A stretch of 8,154 nt of DNA, taken from contig JAEYVN010000332.1 in the NCBI GenBank assembly GCA_023431725.1, forward strand, positions 1 to 8,154. The letters run 5' to 3'. A program made the translations under genes and the position numbers. The stretch comes from Pseudomonadota bacterium. GTDB lineage: Bacteria; Pseudomonadota; Alphaproteobacteria; Rhizobiales; Xanthobacteraceae. How positions within the stretch are numbered: position 1 is the stretch's first letter; each line of letters begins with the position of its first letter. Shown here in pieces: positions 1-6,445 of this stretch. The notes under the pieces were generated by a model. That model saw nothing but the letters and a program-made list of their open reading frames with translations, did not search any database and was not told where the DNA came from.

Positions 1-533
1 CTGCCATCCCAATCGAACGCCTGATCGCGCGTCCACAAGGCCCGAACGATATCGAACCATTCCTGCGCGTAGGCGTAACGGGTCTCGTGATCGTCAGGCA
101 GGTTCAGACCGAGCGCCTCGTATTCCGGCTTATTCCAGCCCGCAACGATGTTCAGACCGACACGCCCCCCGCTGATCTGATCAATCGTCGCCACCTGTTT
201 GGCGACGACAACCGGATGATTGGCCGCGGTGTGGATCGTCGCAAAGACCGTGATATCGCGCGTCCGCGCCAGCAAGCCGGCCGCCCAGGTCATCGTTTCG
301 AGCACGCTGCCGTGGAAATTCGTCTCGCCGCCGTAACCGATCCAGCGCGCGATCGGCAGCATGAAATCAATTCCCGCCTCGTCGAGCAGCGTGGCGAGCT
401 TGAGATTGTTGTCCCACGAACTGTTCCAGCGTTCCGGCAACCTGGTCACCGTCATGCCGCCCGAACAGTTCGAGGCGAAGGTCCCGAGAAGAAACTGGTT
501 GGGGTCGAACATCCGGTTCCGGGGCGGCGCCAT
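1..533 (-). CDS. LLM-class flavin-dependent monooxygenase, N-terminal part (partial)
   Basis: This is the first 177 residues of a bacterial-luciferase-like (LLM) flavin monooxygenase; the gene continues past the left edge. Such enzymes use FMNH2 supplied by a separate reductase to oxidise small organic or organosulfur compounds in the cytoplasm. The translation shows family features: an N-terminal strand ending NCSGG (about residues 22-26), a segment with GYGGETNFHGS around residues 67-77, and ATIDQISGGRVGLNIVAGWNKPEYEALG near residues 114-140, which matches the TIDxxSGGR-NxVxGW-EY pattern of the SsuD/SfnG/RutA branch. The substrate cannot be named. The start at 533 is favoured because AAGGAG (complement of 541-546) lies 7 bases upstream. 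An in-frame ATG at 554 would put that site inside the gene. A FMN reductase is encoded at 3663-4256, but nothing here shows that the two are partners. Confidence 0.9.
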   Translation of the reverse strand, partial: MAPPRNRMFDPNQFLLGTFASNCSGGMTVTRLPERWNSSWDNNLKLATLLDEAGIDFMLPIARWIGYGGETNFHGSVLETMTWAAGLLARTRDITVFATIHTAANHPVVVAKQVATIDQISGGRVGLNIVAGWNKPEYEALGLNLPDDHETRYAYAQEWFDIVRALWTRDQAFDWDG

Positions 534-868
534 CGCACTCTCCTTCGCAGACATCGGGTATCGAACTAACTTAGGGCAGAAAATCCGATCTCGCCAAGTT
601 CCCTCAGAACCGGCAAACGGATAGCGCGCGCGGCAGCGGCACCCGTCCGCTCGTCAGGCACCGGCGGTTCGCAACGAGCTCGTAAACGACGCCGTCGGTC
701 TGCCCGCAATGTCTGAAATCGATGTCACAGCGCCGAAATTGGCGACATGCGTTCCGTGTGGATGGGTGGATCGGTCAAGCCTTCGGGTCAACGCCGCGAG
801 CGGAGAAGCGGGACTTCAATCGACACGCACCCGGCCGGCTTAGAGCGCAACGGCCGGCAGGCGCGCCG
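534..868. other. 335-base stretch without a convincing gene
   Basis: This lies between the start of the flavin monooxygenase and the 3' end of ndufA12. Open frames crossing it are GC-driven and resemble nothing recognisable. Two weak signals are present. On the minus strand, TTGGCG (597-592) and TAAGTT (573-568) are 18 bases apart and could be the monooxygenase promoter. An imperfect terminator-like hairpin sits at 831-857, just beyond the ndufA12 stop: 7-base arms CCGGCCG and CGGCCGG with a 13-base loop, but no T-run after it. No tRNA-like or other folded RNA was recognised. Confidence 0.5.
568..597 (-). promoter_or_regulatory. possible sigma-70-type promoter of the flavin monooxygenase
   Basis: On the minus strand, a TTGGCG -35-like hexamer (597-592) is followed after 18 bases by TAAGTT (573-568), about 35 bases before the proposed ATG. 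Each hexamer is an incomplete match to consensus, so this is a suggestion only. Confidence 0.25.
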
Positions 869-1279
869 TCAGCGGCCCGGCGTCCAGGCCTTGTAATCGC
901 CGGTCGCCTTGGGACGCCGGCCCTGCGCCAGCGTCGAACCGGTCGGACGATAGGCGCCCGCGGTGCCGGTCATATTCGGCCGATGCGGCTTCTGCCACGC
1001 ACGCGGCTGATACTTCTCTTCCGTCGGCGGCGTGTCGACGATGTGATGCATCCAGCCATGCCAGGCCGGCGGAATGGTCGAGGGCTCGGTGTAGCCGTTG
1101 TAGATCACCCAGCGCCGCTCGAAGCCCAGCACCGGATCGATCTTGCCGCCCTTGGTCCGATAATACCGGTTCCCGGCCTCGTCGTTTCCGACGTGCTCGC
1201 CGTAGAGCCAGGTCCAGAGCTGGGTGTTCAGCGTCTGACCGTTCCACCAGGTGAAGAACTTGAGCAGGAAACTCTTCAT
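869..1279 (-). CDS. NADH:ubiquinone oxidoreductase accessory subunit NDUFA12 (B17.2) homologue
   Basis: This 136-residue protein is the bacterial counterpart of mitochondrial NDUFA12/B17.2, a small supernumerary subunit on the peripheral arm of respiratory complex I, known from alphaproteobacteria such as Paracoccus. Recognition rests on the N-terminus (FFTWWNGQTLNTQLWTW, about residues 8-24), then GNDEAGNRYYRTK, the ERRWVIYNG motif near residue 55, and the PPAWHGWMHH segment near residue 70. The C-terminal tail is Pro/Gly/Lys-rich, as usual for the family, and the length is typical. It has no transmembrane segment, as expected for a peripheral subunit. The frame stays open upstream of 1279, but the conserved family N-terminus begins at this ATG. 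No strong ribosome binding site precedes it. The gene stands alone, away from any nuo cluster, and is divergent from the MscS gene with 98 bases between them. Confidence 0.93.
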   Translation of the reverse strand: MKSFLLKFFTWWNGQTLNTQLWTWLYGEHVGNDEAGNRYYRTKGGKIDPVLGFERRWVIYNGYTEPSTIPPAWHGWMHHIVDTPPTEEKYQPRAWQKPHRPNMTGTAGAYRPTGSTLAQGRRPKATGDYKAWTPGR

Positions 1280-1377
1280 GTTGCGCCGCGTTGGGAAATG
1301 ACCGCGGGTTTCATGCCATCGACCGGGGATGAAGTCCAGAGAGCCATTTCTTGCTGTGATTTCAACCCCTGGACGGC

Positions 1378-2571
1378 ATGTCGGACCTTCTTTGGACGCT
1401 CTCCGTACAGATCGAATCTGCCTTTGAGGCCATCCCGGCCCCAATCGCGACCATCTGCCTGCTCGGTTTTGCCGTCGCCGCGGCGATGGTGGTGTTCTCC
1501 GTGATCGTCCGGCTGACCCGGCATCTGTTCGCCGTCCGTCATCCGCTGCTGTTCTCGTTCCTGCGCCGGACGAAAGGTGTGCTGCGCTTTGCGCTGATAT
1601 TGCTCGCCCTCTCCATCGCTGCGCGCAACGCACCGCTCAATTACGCGTTGGCCGGCGCGCTCGGCCGCATCTTTCAGGTCGGCTTCATCGTGATGATCGG
1701 CTGGCTGGCCATCGTCGGCGCCAACATGCTGGCCGACATCTACCTGCTGCGCTTCCGCATCGACATCGAGGACAACCTTCTGGCGCGCAAGCATGTCACG
1801 CAGGTGCGGATCCTGAAAGGCGCGGTGCAGACGCTGATCATCATCATCACGGCCGCATCCGGACTGATGACCTTCGAGGTCGTGCGGCAGTTCGGCGTCT
1901 CGCTGTTCGCCTCCGCCGGCATCGCCGGCATCGTTGTCGGCTTTGCTGCACGCCCCCTGCTCTCCAGCCTGATCGCCGGCATGCAGATTGCCATGACCCA
2001 GCCGATCCGCATCGACGACGCCGTCGTCGTCGAAAACGAATGGGGCTGGATCGAGGAGATCACGGCCACCTATGTCGTCATCAAGTTGTGGGACTGGCGG
2101 CGTATGATCGTGCCGCTCTCCTATTTCATGGAGAAGCCGTTCCAGAACTGGACGCGCGAGACCGCCTCGCTGATCGGCACGGTGTTCGTCTATGTCGACT
2201 ACACGGTCCCGGTCGACGAGGTGCGGCAGGCCGTCTATCGGATCGCCCGTGAATCCCGATTGTGGGATGGCAATGTCATCAACCTGCAAGTGACGGAAGC
2301 CAAGGCGAACACGATCGAATTGCGAATTCTCGCCAGCGGTCGCAACTCGCCGGAGGTGTTCGACCTGCGTTGCGAGATCCGTGAAAAAATCCTCGACTAT
2401 CTGCAACGCGAACATCCCTACGCATTGCCGCGTGTGCGTGAGGAACAATATCGACATGACACGGCGTCCCTTGCAGCACGGCGGCGTGTCAGCGAGCGCG
2501 GCAACGGAAAAGAAACCAACGCACATGACGGCGCCGGCATTAATGCAGCGCGCGTGCCGCAACCGTCGTGA
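1378..2571 (+). CDS. MscS-family mechanosensitive ion channel
   Basis: This 397-residue inner-membrane protein belongs to the small-conductance mechanosensitive channel family, which releases solutes when membrane tension rises after osmotic downshock. Hydrophobic segments lie at about residues 22-45, 67-85, 97-118 and 148-167, followed by the pore helix with its Gly/Ala-rich run (SAGIAGIVVGFAARPLL, about 179-195). The conserved start of the beta domain follows (MTQPIRIDDAVVVE, then GWIEEIT and WDWRRMIVP, about 206-246), then the C-terminal alpha/beta domain to about residue 345. With at least five helices it is longer than E. coli MscS, as in the YnaI/YbdG-type members. The last 40 or so residues are polar and Arg/Asn-rich and look disordered. 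No clear Shine-Dalgarno site precedes the ATG, so the exact start is less certain than the identity. It does not appear to be in an operon. Confidence 0.93.
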   Translation: MSDLLWTLSVQIESAFEAIPAPIATICLLGFAVAAAMVVFSVIVRLTRHLFAVRHPLLFSFLRRTKGVLRFALILLALSIAARNAPLNYALAGALGRIFQVGFIVMIGWLAIVGANMLADIYLLRFRIDIEDNLLARKHVTQVRILKGAVQTLIIIITAASGLMTFEVVRQFGVSLFASAGIAGIVVGFAARPLLSSLIAGMQIAMTQPIRIDDAVVVENEWGWIEEITATYVVIKLWDWRRMIVPLSYFMEKPFQNWTRETASLIGTVFVYVDYTVPVDEVRQAVYRIARESRLWDGNVINLQVTEAKANTIELRILASGRNSPEVFDLRCEIREKILDYLQREHPYALPRVREEQYRHDTASLAARRRVSERGNGKETNAHDGAGINAARVPQPS

Positions 2572-2580
2572 TCATGGTAA

Positions 2581-2595
2581 TGCGAATGATTTGCA
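2581..2595. promoter_or_regulatory. 15-base near-palindrome before the cation exporter (possible metal-regulator site)
   Basis: TGCGAATGATTTGCA is a near-palindrome with one mismatched pair around a central base, 68 bases before the exporter ATG. Its TGCRAAT/ATTTGCA composition resembles Fur-superfamily (Fur/Mur) boxes of rhizobia. That likeness, and the assignment to the exporter gene, are inference. A weak promoter, TTGCAT (2612-2617) and TAGACC (2635-2640) with a 17-base spacer, lies just downstream. Confidence 0.35.
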
Positions 2596-2663
2596 GTTGA
2601 ATTCATAGCACTTGCATCGTTGCAGCACGCGGCCTAGACCCAGCCATCCACTTTAGGCCTGTC

Positions 2664-3551
2664 ATGACTCGTGTTCGGACCCTTGCCGCCGGCAGCATTG
2701 CGGTCGGTCTCATCGTTCTTGCGTTGAAATACGTTGCCTATCATCTGACGGGCAGCGTTGCGCTGCTGTCGGATGCGATCGAAAGCATCGTCAATGTCGC
2801 AACCGCCATTGCAGCGCTGCTCGCCATCAATTTTGCGGCGCAGCCGGCCGATGCCAATCATCCCTATGGTCATCACAAGGCGGAGTACATCTCAGCGGTC
2901 ATCGAGGGCGTTCTGATCGTCATCGCCGCGATCGCGATCCTGCGCGAAGCATGGCTCGCCTATCATACGCCGCGCATGGTCGACGCGCCGTGGCTCGGCC
3001 TTGCGGTCAACGGCGGCGCATCGGTCATCAACGCGGTCTGGTGCTATATTCTCATCAGCCAGGGCCGTAAGCACCGATCGCCGGCGCTCGTGGCCGACGG
3101 GCGGCATCTGTTCACCGACGTCGTTTCGTCCTTCGGGGTCCTGGCGGGAGTCGCCCTTGCAGCCCTCACCGGGCTTTCGGTCCTCGATCCGATCCTTGCG
3201 GCGCTGGTTGCGGTCAACATCCTGTGGGCGGGCTGGCGCCTGATGAAGGAGTCGGTCGGCGGCCTGCTCGACGAAGCGCTGCCGGATGCCGATCTGTCAC
3301 GCATCCGCTCGGTGATTGCCGCCAATGCCGATGGGGCGATCGAAGCGCATGATCTGCGCACGCGCCAAGCCGGCCGCATGACATTCGTCGACTTCCACCT
3401 TGTGGTGAAAGGCCAAATGAGTGTCACCGAGGCGCACGATATCTGCGACCGGCTTGAGCGCGCGATCAAGGCGGAGGTTCAGGACGCCTTGATCTCGATT
3501 CATGTGGAGCCTGACGACAAGGCCAAGCATTCCGGAATTGTGGTGTTGTAA
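2664..3551 (+). CDS. cation diffusion facilitator (CDF) family metal transporter
   Basis: This 295-residue inner-membrane protein of the CDF family exports divalent metals (Zn, Fe, Mn, Co or Cd, depending on the subgroup) by proton antiport. Six hydrophobic segments fit the family fold. Family marks are SVALLSDAIESIVNV in TM2 (about residues 31-45), HPYGHHKAEY (66-75) in the loop after it, and the TM5 motif ADGRHLFTDVVSS (144-156). The TM5 metal pair H148/D152 keeps the usual HxxxD pattern. In TM2 the usual D/HxxxD pair is ExxxN (E40/N44). The C-terminal cytoplasmic domain (about 205-290) holds a Thr-Phe-Val-Asp-Phe-His strand and ends near SIHVEPD, as in CDF dimerisation domains. The metal cannot be assigned. 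The ATG at 2664 has no obvious ribosome binding site, but the protein is complete from it. It converges on the FMN reductase gene. Confidence 0.93.
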   Translation: MTRVRTLAAGSIAVGLIVLALKYVAYHLTGSVALLSDAIESIVNVATAIAALLAINFAAQPADANHPYGHHKAEYISAVIEGVLIVIAAIAILREAWLAYHTPRMVDAPWLGLAVNGGASVINAVWCYILISQGRKHRSPALVADGRHLFTDVVSSFGVLAGVALAALTGLSVLDPILAALVAVNILWAGWRLMKESVGGLLDEALPDADLSRIRSVIAANADGAIEAHDLRTRQAGRMTFVDFHLVVKGQMSVTEAHDICDRLERAIKAEVQDALISIHVEPDDKAKHSGIVVL

Positions 3552-3662
3552 TCCCCGCACCGTGATGCCGAGGGAACGTGTTTATGTCCACGCAATCCGG
3601 ATGGTGCGGTTAAAAGATCGTAAGAGCTTTCAACCCGCGCTGGTGGTTCCGCAATCTGCCGA

Positions 3663-4256
3663 TCAGGCTGCCTGTGTCTGTGGTTGCGCGTGACGCCCCG
3701 AGAGGCGGCCGGCGAACAGCGCGAACTTGTCGAGATAATCCTGCAGGAAAGTTGCCGTCTGCTCGTCGGTGACGTTGCCGTCGTCATCAATCAACTCGGG
3801 CTTGTAGGCGAGATAGACCTCCGGCTGCCCCATCACCAGTGCGCCGACGGCAGTCAGCATGGTGCGCATCTGATGCTGGGCAACGGCCGTGCCGATGACG
3901 CCCGGCGACGCGCCGGTCACGCTGGCAAGCTTGCCATCCCACACATTGGTGCCCCAGGGACGCGTGCCCCAGTCGAGCGCATTCTTGAGAACGGCCGGCA
4001 CACCACGATTGTATTCAGGCGTTATGAACAGGACCGCATCGGCGGCCGAAACAGCATCCTGCATACGTTGCACAGAGGCCGGGACGTTATTTTCGCGTTC
4101 GGGATCGAAGAACGGCAGGTCGTCAACCTCCGCCACTTCGAGATCGAGCTTGGCAGAGCCGAGTTTGATCAGCGCCCTGGCGAATTTGCGGTTGATCGAA
4201 CCGGGACGCGAGCTCCCCACAAAGACCGCGACCTTGGGTTTTGACGGGTTGGACAT
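3663..4256 (-). CDS. NADPH-dependent FMN reductase / quinone-azo reductase family protein
   Basis: This 197-residue flavodoxin-fold enzyme is of the FMN_red family (ChrR/YieF/azobenzene reductase-like), a cytoplasmic reductase that uses NAD(P)H and bound FMN to reduce quinones, azo compounds, chromate or free flavin. The phosphate-binding loop GSSRPGSINRK is at residues 14-24. The flavin-contacting signature PEYNRGVPAVLKNALDW is at 80-96, followed by a G(A)SPG turn near 115-119. Length is typical. The start is well supported by GAGGTG (complement of 4262-4267), 5 bases before the ATG. It is divergent from an HxlR-type regulator across 100 bases. In Bacillus, the HxlR-type YodB represses an azoreductase and a nitroreductase in response to quinones, so control by the neighbour is a reasonable inference. 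The substrate is unknown. A short Gln/Thr/Ala tail (about 190-197) is not part of the fold. Confidence 0.92.
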   Translation of the reverse strand: MSNPSKPKVAVFVGSSRPGSINRKFARALIKLGSAKLDLEVAEVDDLPFFDPERENNVPASVQRMQDAVSAADAVLFITPEYNRGVPAVLKNALDWGTRPWGTNVWDGKLASVTGASPGVIGTAVAQHQMRTMLTAVGALVMGQPEVYLAYKPELIDDDGNVTDEQTATFLQDYLDKFALFAGRLSGRHAQPQTQAA

Positions 4257-4279
4257 GGCAGCACCTCAATTTCAAAAGC

Positions 4280-4309
4280 TTGAATGTATCGTGGTATTGT
4301 TTTGTAACC
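4280..4309. promoter_or_regulatory. divergent promoter/operator region between FMN reductase and HxlR regulator
   Basis: The 100 bases between the two divergent genes hold, on the plus strand, TTGAAT (4280-4285) and TGTAAC (4303-4308) with a 17-base spacer, a possible promoter for the regulator. Inside the spacer are two adjacent 8-base direct repeats, GTATCGTG (4286-4293) and GTATTGTT (4294-4301). An imperfect inverted repeat GGTAT...GTAACC spans 4293-4309, and TTCAA/TTGAA arms lie at 4271-4284. A regulator bound here could block both directions. No individual element is certain. Confidence 0.35.
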
Positions 4310-4342
4310 GGGGCTGATTAAGTGACTGCTCGACGGAGCCAC

Positions 4343-4349
4343 AAGGAGG
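4343..4349 (+). promoter_or_regulatory. ribosome binding site that fixes a TTG start
   Basis: AAGGAGG is a full Shine-Dalgarno match, 7 bases before the TTG at 4357. No ATG or GTG in that frame is better placed, so it identifies TTG as the start of the HxlR-type gene. Confidence 0.85.
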
Positions 4350-4356
4350 CACACTT

Positions 4357-4767
4357 TTGTCACGCGGTTACACCCATGTGCCCGAGGAATGCGGGGCCAT
4401 CAGCGAAATCCTGTCGCGCATCGGCGACAAATGGACGATGTTGGTGGTGTCGATGCTTGGCAACGGGCCGATGCGGTTCAACGAATTGCGCCGGGAAATC
4501 GGCGGCATCTCGCAACGGATGCTGACGCTAACGCTGCGTGGCCTCGAGCGCGATGGTCTTGTCACGCGCACGGTCTATCCGACGGTGCCGCCACGCGTGG
4601 ACTATGAACTCACCGAGCTCGGCGAAACCTTGCTAGAGCCGATCGTTGGCGTCGCCGCTTGGGCGCGTGCGCACGGCGCCAGCATCGCCGAAGCACGTGC
4701 AGTCTATGACAAGGCCTCGAAGAGCAGTCCCGCGCCTGGTGCTGTCGCACGGTCTCTCCAGCCGTAA
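4357..4767 (+). CDS. HxlR-family winged-helix transcriptional regulator
   Basis: This 136-residue MarR-like HTH regulator of the HxlR group is probably a DNA-binding dimer. Visible features are the N-terminal cysteine in PEECGAI (C12), the IGDKWTMLVVSML helix (22-34), RFNELRREIGGISQRMLTLTLRGLERDGLV with the recognition helix (about 40-69), and the wing RTVYPTVPPRVDYELTELG (71-89). These match the family core GGKWtllIL-L--G--RF-EL---I-gIS--mLt--L--Le--GLi-R. C12 is the only cysteine and sits where HxlR-type redox sensors (YodB, HypR, QorR) carry their reactive cysteine. Thiol-based sensing of quinones or electrophiles is therefore a fair inference, not shown here. The TTG start is set by the AAGGAGG at 4343-4349. 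The last 15 or so residues are a low-complexity tail. A strong terminator follows 17 bases after the stop. Confidence 0.93.
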   Translation: MSRGYTHVPEECGAISEILSRIGDKWTMLVVSMLGNGPMRFNELRREIGGISQRMLTLTLRGLERDGLVTRTVYPTVPPRVDYELTELGETLLEPIVGVAAWARAHGASIAEARAVYDKASKSSPAPGAVARSLQP

Positions 4768-4784
4768 CGCCGCCGTGGTGCTTA

Positions 4785-4817
4785 GATGCGCGCAGCATTG
4801 ATGCGCGCATCATTTTT
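4785..4817 (+). terminator. rho-independent terminator of the HxlR-type gene
   Basis: A perfect 9-bp stem, GATGCGCGC (4785-4793) with GCGCGCATC (4803-4811), closes a 9-base loop and is followed by ATTTTT (4812-4817). It lies 17 bases after the HxlR-type stop codon and isolates the downstream stress gene from read-through. Confidence 0.85.
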
Positions 4818-4866
4818 GAATGCGCAACATTGCCCCGCCTGGGCACGCTTTTAATTGCGGATGCGC

Positions 4867-4891
4867 CGAACCTTCCTTGCAAAGGTTTGTT
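4867..4891 (+). promoter_or_regulatory. EcfG-like (general stress sigma factor) promoter of the KGG gene
   Basis: CGAAC (4867-4871), 16 bases, then TGTT (4888-4891) matches the alphaproteobacterial EcfG consensus GGAAC-N16/17-CGTT with one mismatch in each box. It is about 58 bases before the start codon, beyond the preceding terminator. An inverted repeat AACCTT (4869-4874) / AAGGTT (4882-4887) overlaps the -35 box and spacer. Assignment to EcfG is inferred from the motif plus the stress-protein gene it precedes. Confidence 0.5.
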
Positions 4892-4949
4892 GGTTCAGCG
4901 ACGCCGGTCACGCACCGCGTCGGTTATCAGCAACGCAAGGAGGCCAGTC

Positions 4950-5159
4950 ATGGCCAAACAGCAAGGCGGATCCGGAAGCTTCGCAAACGATCGCGAACGC
5001 GCTTCCCAGGCCGGCAAAAAGGGCGGCCGGCAGCGCCAGCAGTCACAGTCCGGTGGCCATAGCGGTCAGCAAGGTGGCCAGCAGCGCGGCGGCAGCGGCA
5101 ACTTCGCTGAAGATCGCGAACGCGCATCCGATGCAGGCCGCAAGGGCGGTCAATCCTGA
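4950..5159 (+). CDS. KGG-repeat general stress protein (YciG/Con-10-like)
   Basis: This 69-residue, very hydrophilic, Gly/Gln-rich protein is made of two KGG motifs. Copy one is GGSGSFANDRERASQAGKKGG (residues 6-26 in total) and copy two is the close variant with NFAEDRERASDAGRKGG (47-67), joined by a Gln/Ser/Gly linker. This is the pattern of bacterial YciG, fungal Con-10 and GsiB-like stress proteins, which are abundant under starvation, desiccation or osmotic stress; their molecular action is poorly known. It has no membrane segment, signal peptide or cysteine and is probably disordered in the cytoplasm. The start is set by AAGGAGG (4937-4943), 6 bases before the ATG. Longer in-frame starts further upstream lack a comparable site and family likeness. 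An EcfG-like promoter precedes it and a long palindrome follows. Composition and two-copy layout agree with the family, so the call is firm despite the size. Confidence 0.9.
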   Translation: MAKQQGGSGSFANDRERASQAGKKGGRQRQQSQSGGHSGQQGGQQRGGSGNFAEDRERASDAGRKGGQS

Positions 5160-5172
5160 CAATACGTAGCAT

Positions 5173-5202
5173 CAATGTCCCGGCGCGCGCGCCGGGACAT
5201 TG
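5173..5202 (+). terminator. 30-base perfect palindrome, terminator-like, between KGG gene and dehydrogenase
   Basis: Two 15-base arms, CAATGTCCCGGCGCG and its exact complement, meet with no spacer. As RNA this gives about a 13-bp GC-rich stem with a tetraloop. Only GCGTTTG follows, so the U-tract is weak. It sits 13 bases after the KGG stop and 25 bases before the dehydrogenase ATG, leaving little room for a separate promoter after it. It may be a leaky terminator or a stabiliser of the KGG mRNA 3' end. Confidence 0.6.
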
Positions 5203-5227
5203 CGTTTGATCCTTATCGGAGTAATTC

Positions 5228-6445
5228 ATGAAAGCATTGGCGTGGCACGGCAAAGGGGACATTCGTTGCGAGGAAGTCCCGGATCCTAAAATAGAGCATC
5301 CGCGCGACGCCATCATCAAAGTGACCGGCTGCGCCATCTGCGGGTCCGACTTGCACATCTACGGCGGCATCATCCCGCAAATGAAACACGGCGACGTTCT
5401 CGGCCATGAGAATATGGGCGAGGTCGTCGAGGTGGGATCGGAAAACAAGGCGCTGAAGGTCGGCGATCGCGTCGTCGTTCCGTTCACGATTTCCTGCGGC
5501 GAATGCTTCTTCTGCCGCAACGGCTTTTACTCCGGCTGCGAGCGAACCAATCCCGATCACGACAAGGCGGCAAAGCTCTGGGGCAATGCACCCGGCGGCC
5601 TGTTTGGCTATTCGCACCTGCTCGGCGGTTATGCCGGCGGTCAGGCCGAATACCTGCGCGTCCCTTATGCCGATGTCGGTCCGATCAAGGTGCCGGATCA
5701 TCTCAGCGACGAGCAGGTCCTGTTTCTCTCGGACATTTTCCCGACCGGATACATGGGCGCGGAATTCTGCGACCTGAAAGGCGGTGAAACCGTCGCGATC
5801 TGGGGCTGCGGCCCGGTCGGACAATTCGCGATCCGCAGTGCGTTTCTGCTCGGCGCCGAACGGGTGATCGCCATCGACACCGTGCCGGAGCGCCTGGCTT
5901 TGGCGCGCCAGGCCGGCGCCGAAACGATCGATTTCATGGAAGAGGACGTCTACGACCGGATCATGGAGAAGACCAAAGGCCGCGGCGCCGATGCGTGCAT
6001 CGACGCGGTCGGAACGGAAGCGGATCCTTCCGCCAGCCTCGATTCCCGCTGGGACCGCATCAAGGTCGCGACCTTCATGGGCACCGATCGTCCGCACGTG
6101 CTGCGCCAGGCGATCCATTGCTGCCGCAACTTTGGCGTGGTCTCGGTCATCGGCGTCTATGGCGGCTTCCTCGATAAGATTCCGATGGGCTCGGCCATCA
6201 ATCGCGGCCTCACCTTCCGCATGGCCCAGACGCCGGTTCAGCGCTATCTGCCGAAACTCCTGCGACTTGTTGAAGAGGGCAAGATCGATCCGTCGTTCGT
6301 GATCACCCATGTCGCCCCACTCGAAAAAGGCCCCGACCTCTATCAGACATTCCGTGACAAGAAGGACGGCTGCATCAAGGTGGTCCTGAAGCCGGGCATG
6401 ACCGAAAAGGAAGCGATCAAGGTCAGGGAGACCGCTCATGCTTGA
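5228..6445 (+). CDS. zinc-dependent alcohol dehydrogenase, formaldehyde dehydrogenase-like
   Basis: This 405-residue medium-chain dehydrogenase oxidises an alcohol or aldehyde adduct with NAD(P)+. Likely catalytic zinc ligands are C38, H60 (in GHE, 59-61) and D169 in [15 protein letters not shown], the arrangement of Pseudomonas putida glutathione-independent formaldehyde dehydrogenase. Structural zinc cysteines are C90, C93, C96 and C104. The [25 protein letters not shown] block (127-151) is also typical of that subgroup. The Rossmann motif GCGPVG is at 193-198, and an acidic residue (D217) ends the next strand, favouring NAD+ over NADP+. The substrate is not proven; many homologues are annotated only as zinc alcohol dehydrogenases. 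GGAG (5218-5221) lies 6 bases before the ATG. The stop overlaps the next gene's start by 8 bases (ATGCTTGA), indicating translational coupling with the SDR. Transcription probably comes from upstream, by read-through past the palindrome. Confidence 0.93.
   Translation: MKALAWHGKGDIRCEEVPDPKIEHPRDAIIKVTGCAICGSDLHIYGGIIPQMKHGDVLGHENMGEVVEVGSENKALKVGDRVVVPFTISCGECFFCRNGFYSGCERTNPDHDKAAKLWGNAPGGLFGYSHLLGGYAGGQAEYLRVPYADVGPIKVPDHLSDEQVLFLSDIFPTGYMGAEFCDLKGGETVAIWGCGPVGQFAIRSAFLLGAERVIAIDTVPERLALARQAGAETIDFMEEDVYDRIMEKTKGRGADACIDAVGTEADPSASLDSRWDRIKVATFMGTDRPHVLRQAIHCCRNFGVVSVIGVYGGFLDKIPMGSAINRGLTFRMAQTPVQRYLPKLLRLVEEGKIDPSFVITHVAPLEKGPDLYQTFRDKKDGCIKVVLKPGMTEKEAIKVRETAHA

Noticed and set aside
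831..857. hairpin after ndufA12 as a real terminator
   Set aside because: The stem is 7 bp with a 13-base loop and no T-run on the minus strand; GC-rich DNA gives such matches by chance.
722..1504. 260-residue plus-strand open frame over ndufA12
   Set aside because: Arg/Pro-rich, no ribosome binding site, and the opposite strand holds a recognisable complex I subunit.
1280..1633. upstream extension of the ndufA12 frame
   Set aside because: The conserved family N-terminus begins at 1279; the extension overlaps the MscS gene and looks random.
1276..2562. 428-residue open frame on the minus strand opposite the MscS gene
   Set aside because: It is rich in Asp, His, Arg and Gln without domain logic, the usual shadow of a high-GC gene, and the plus strand carries a clear MscS channel.
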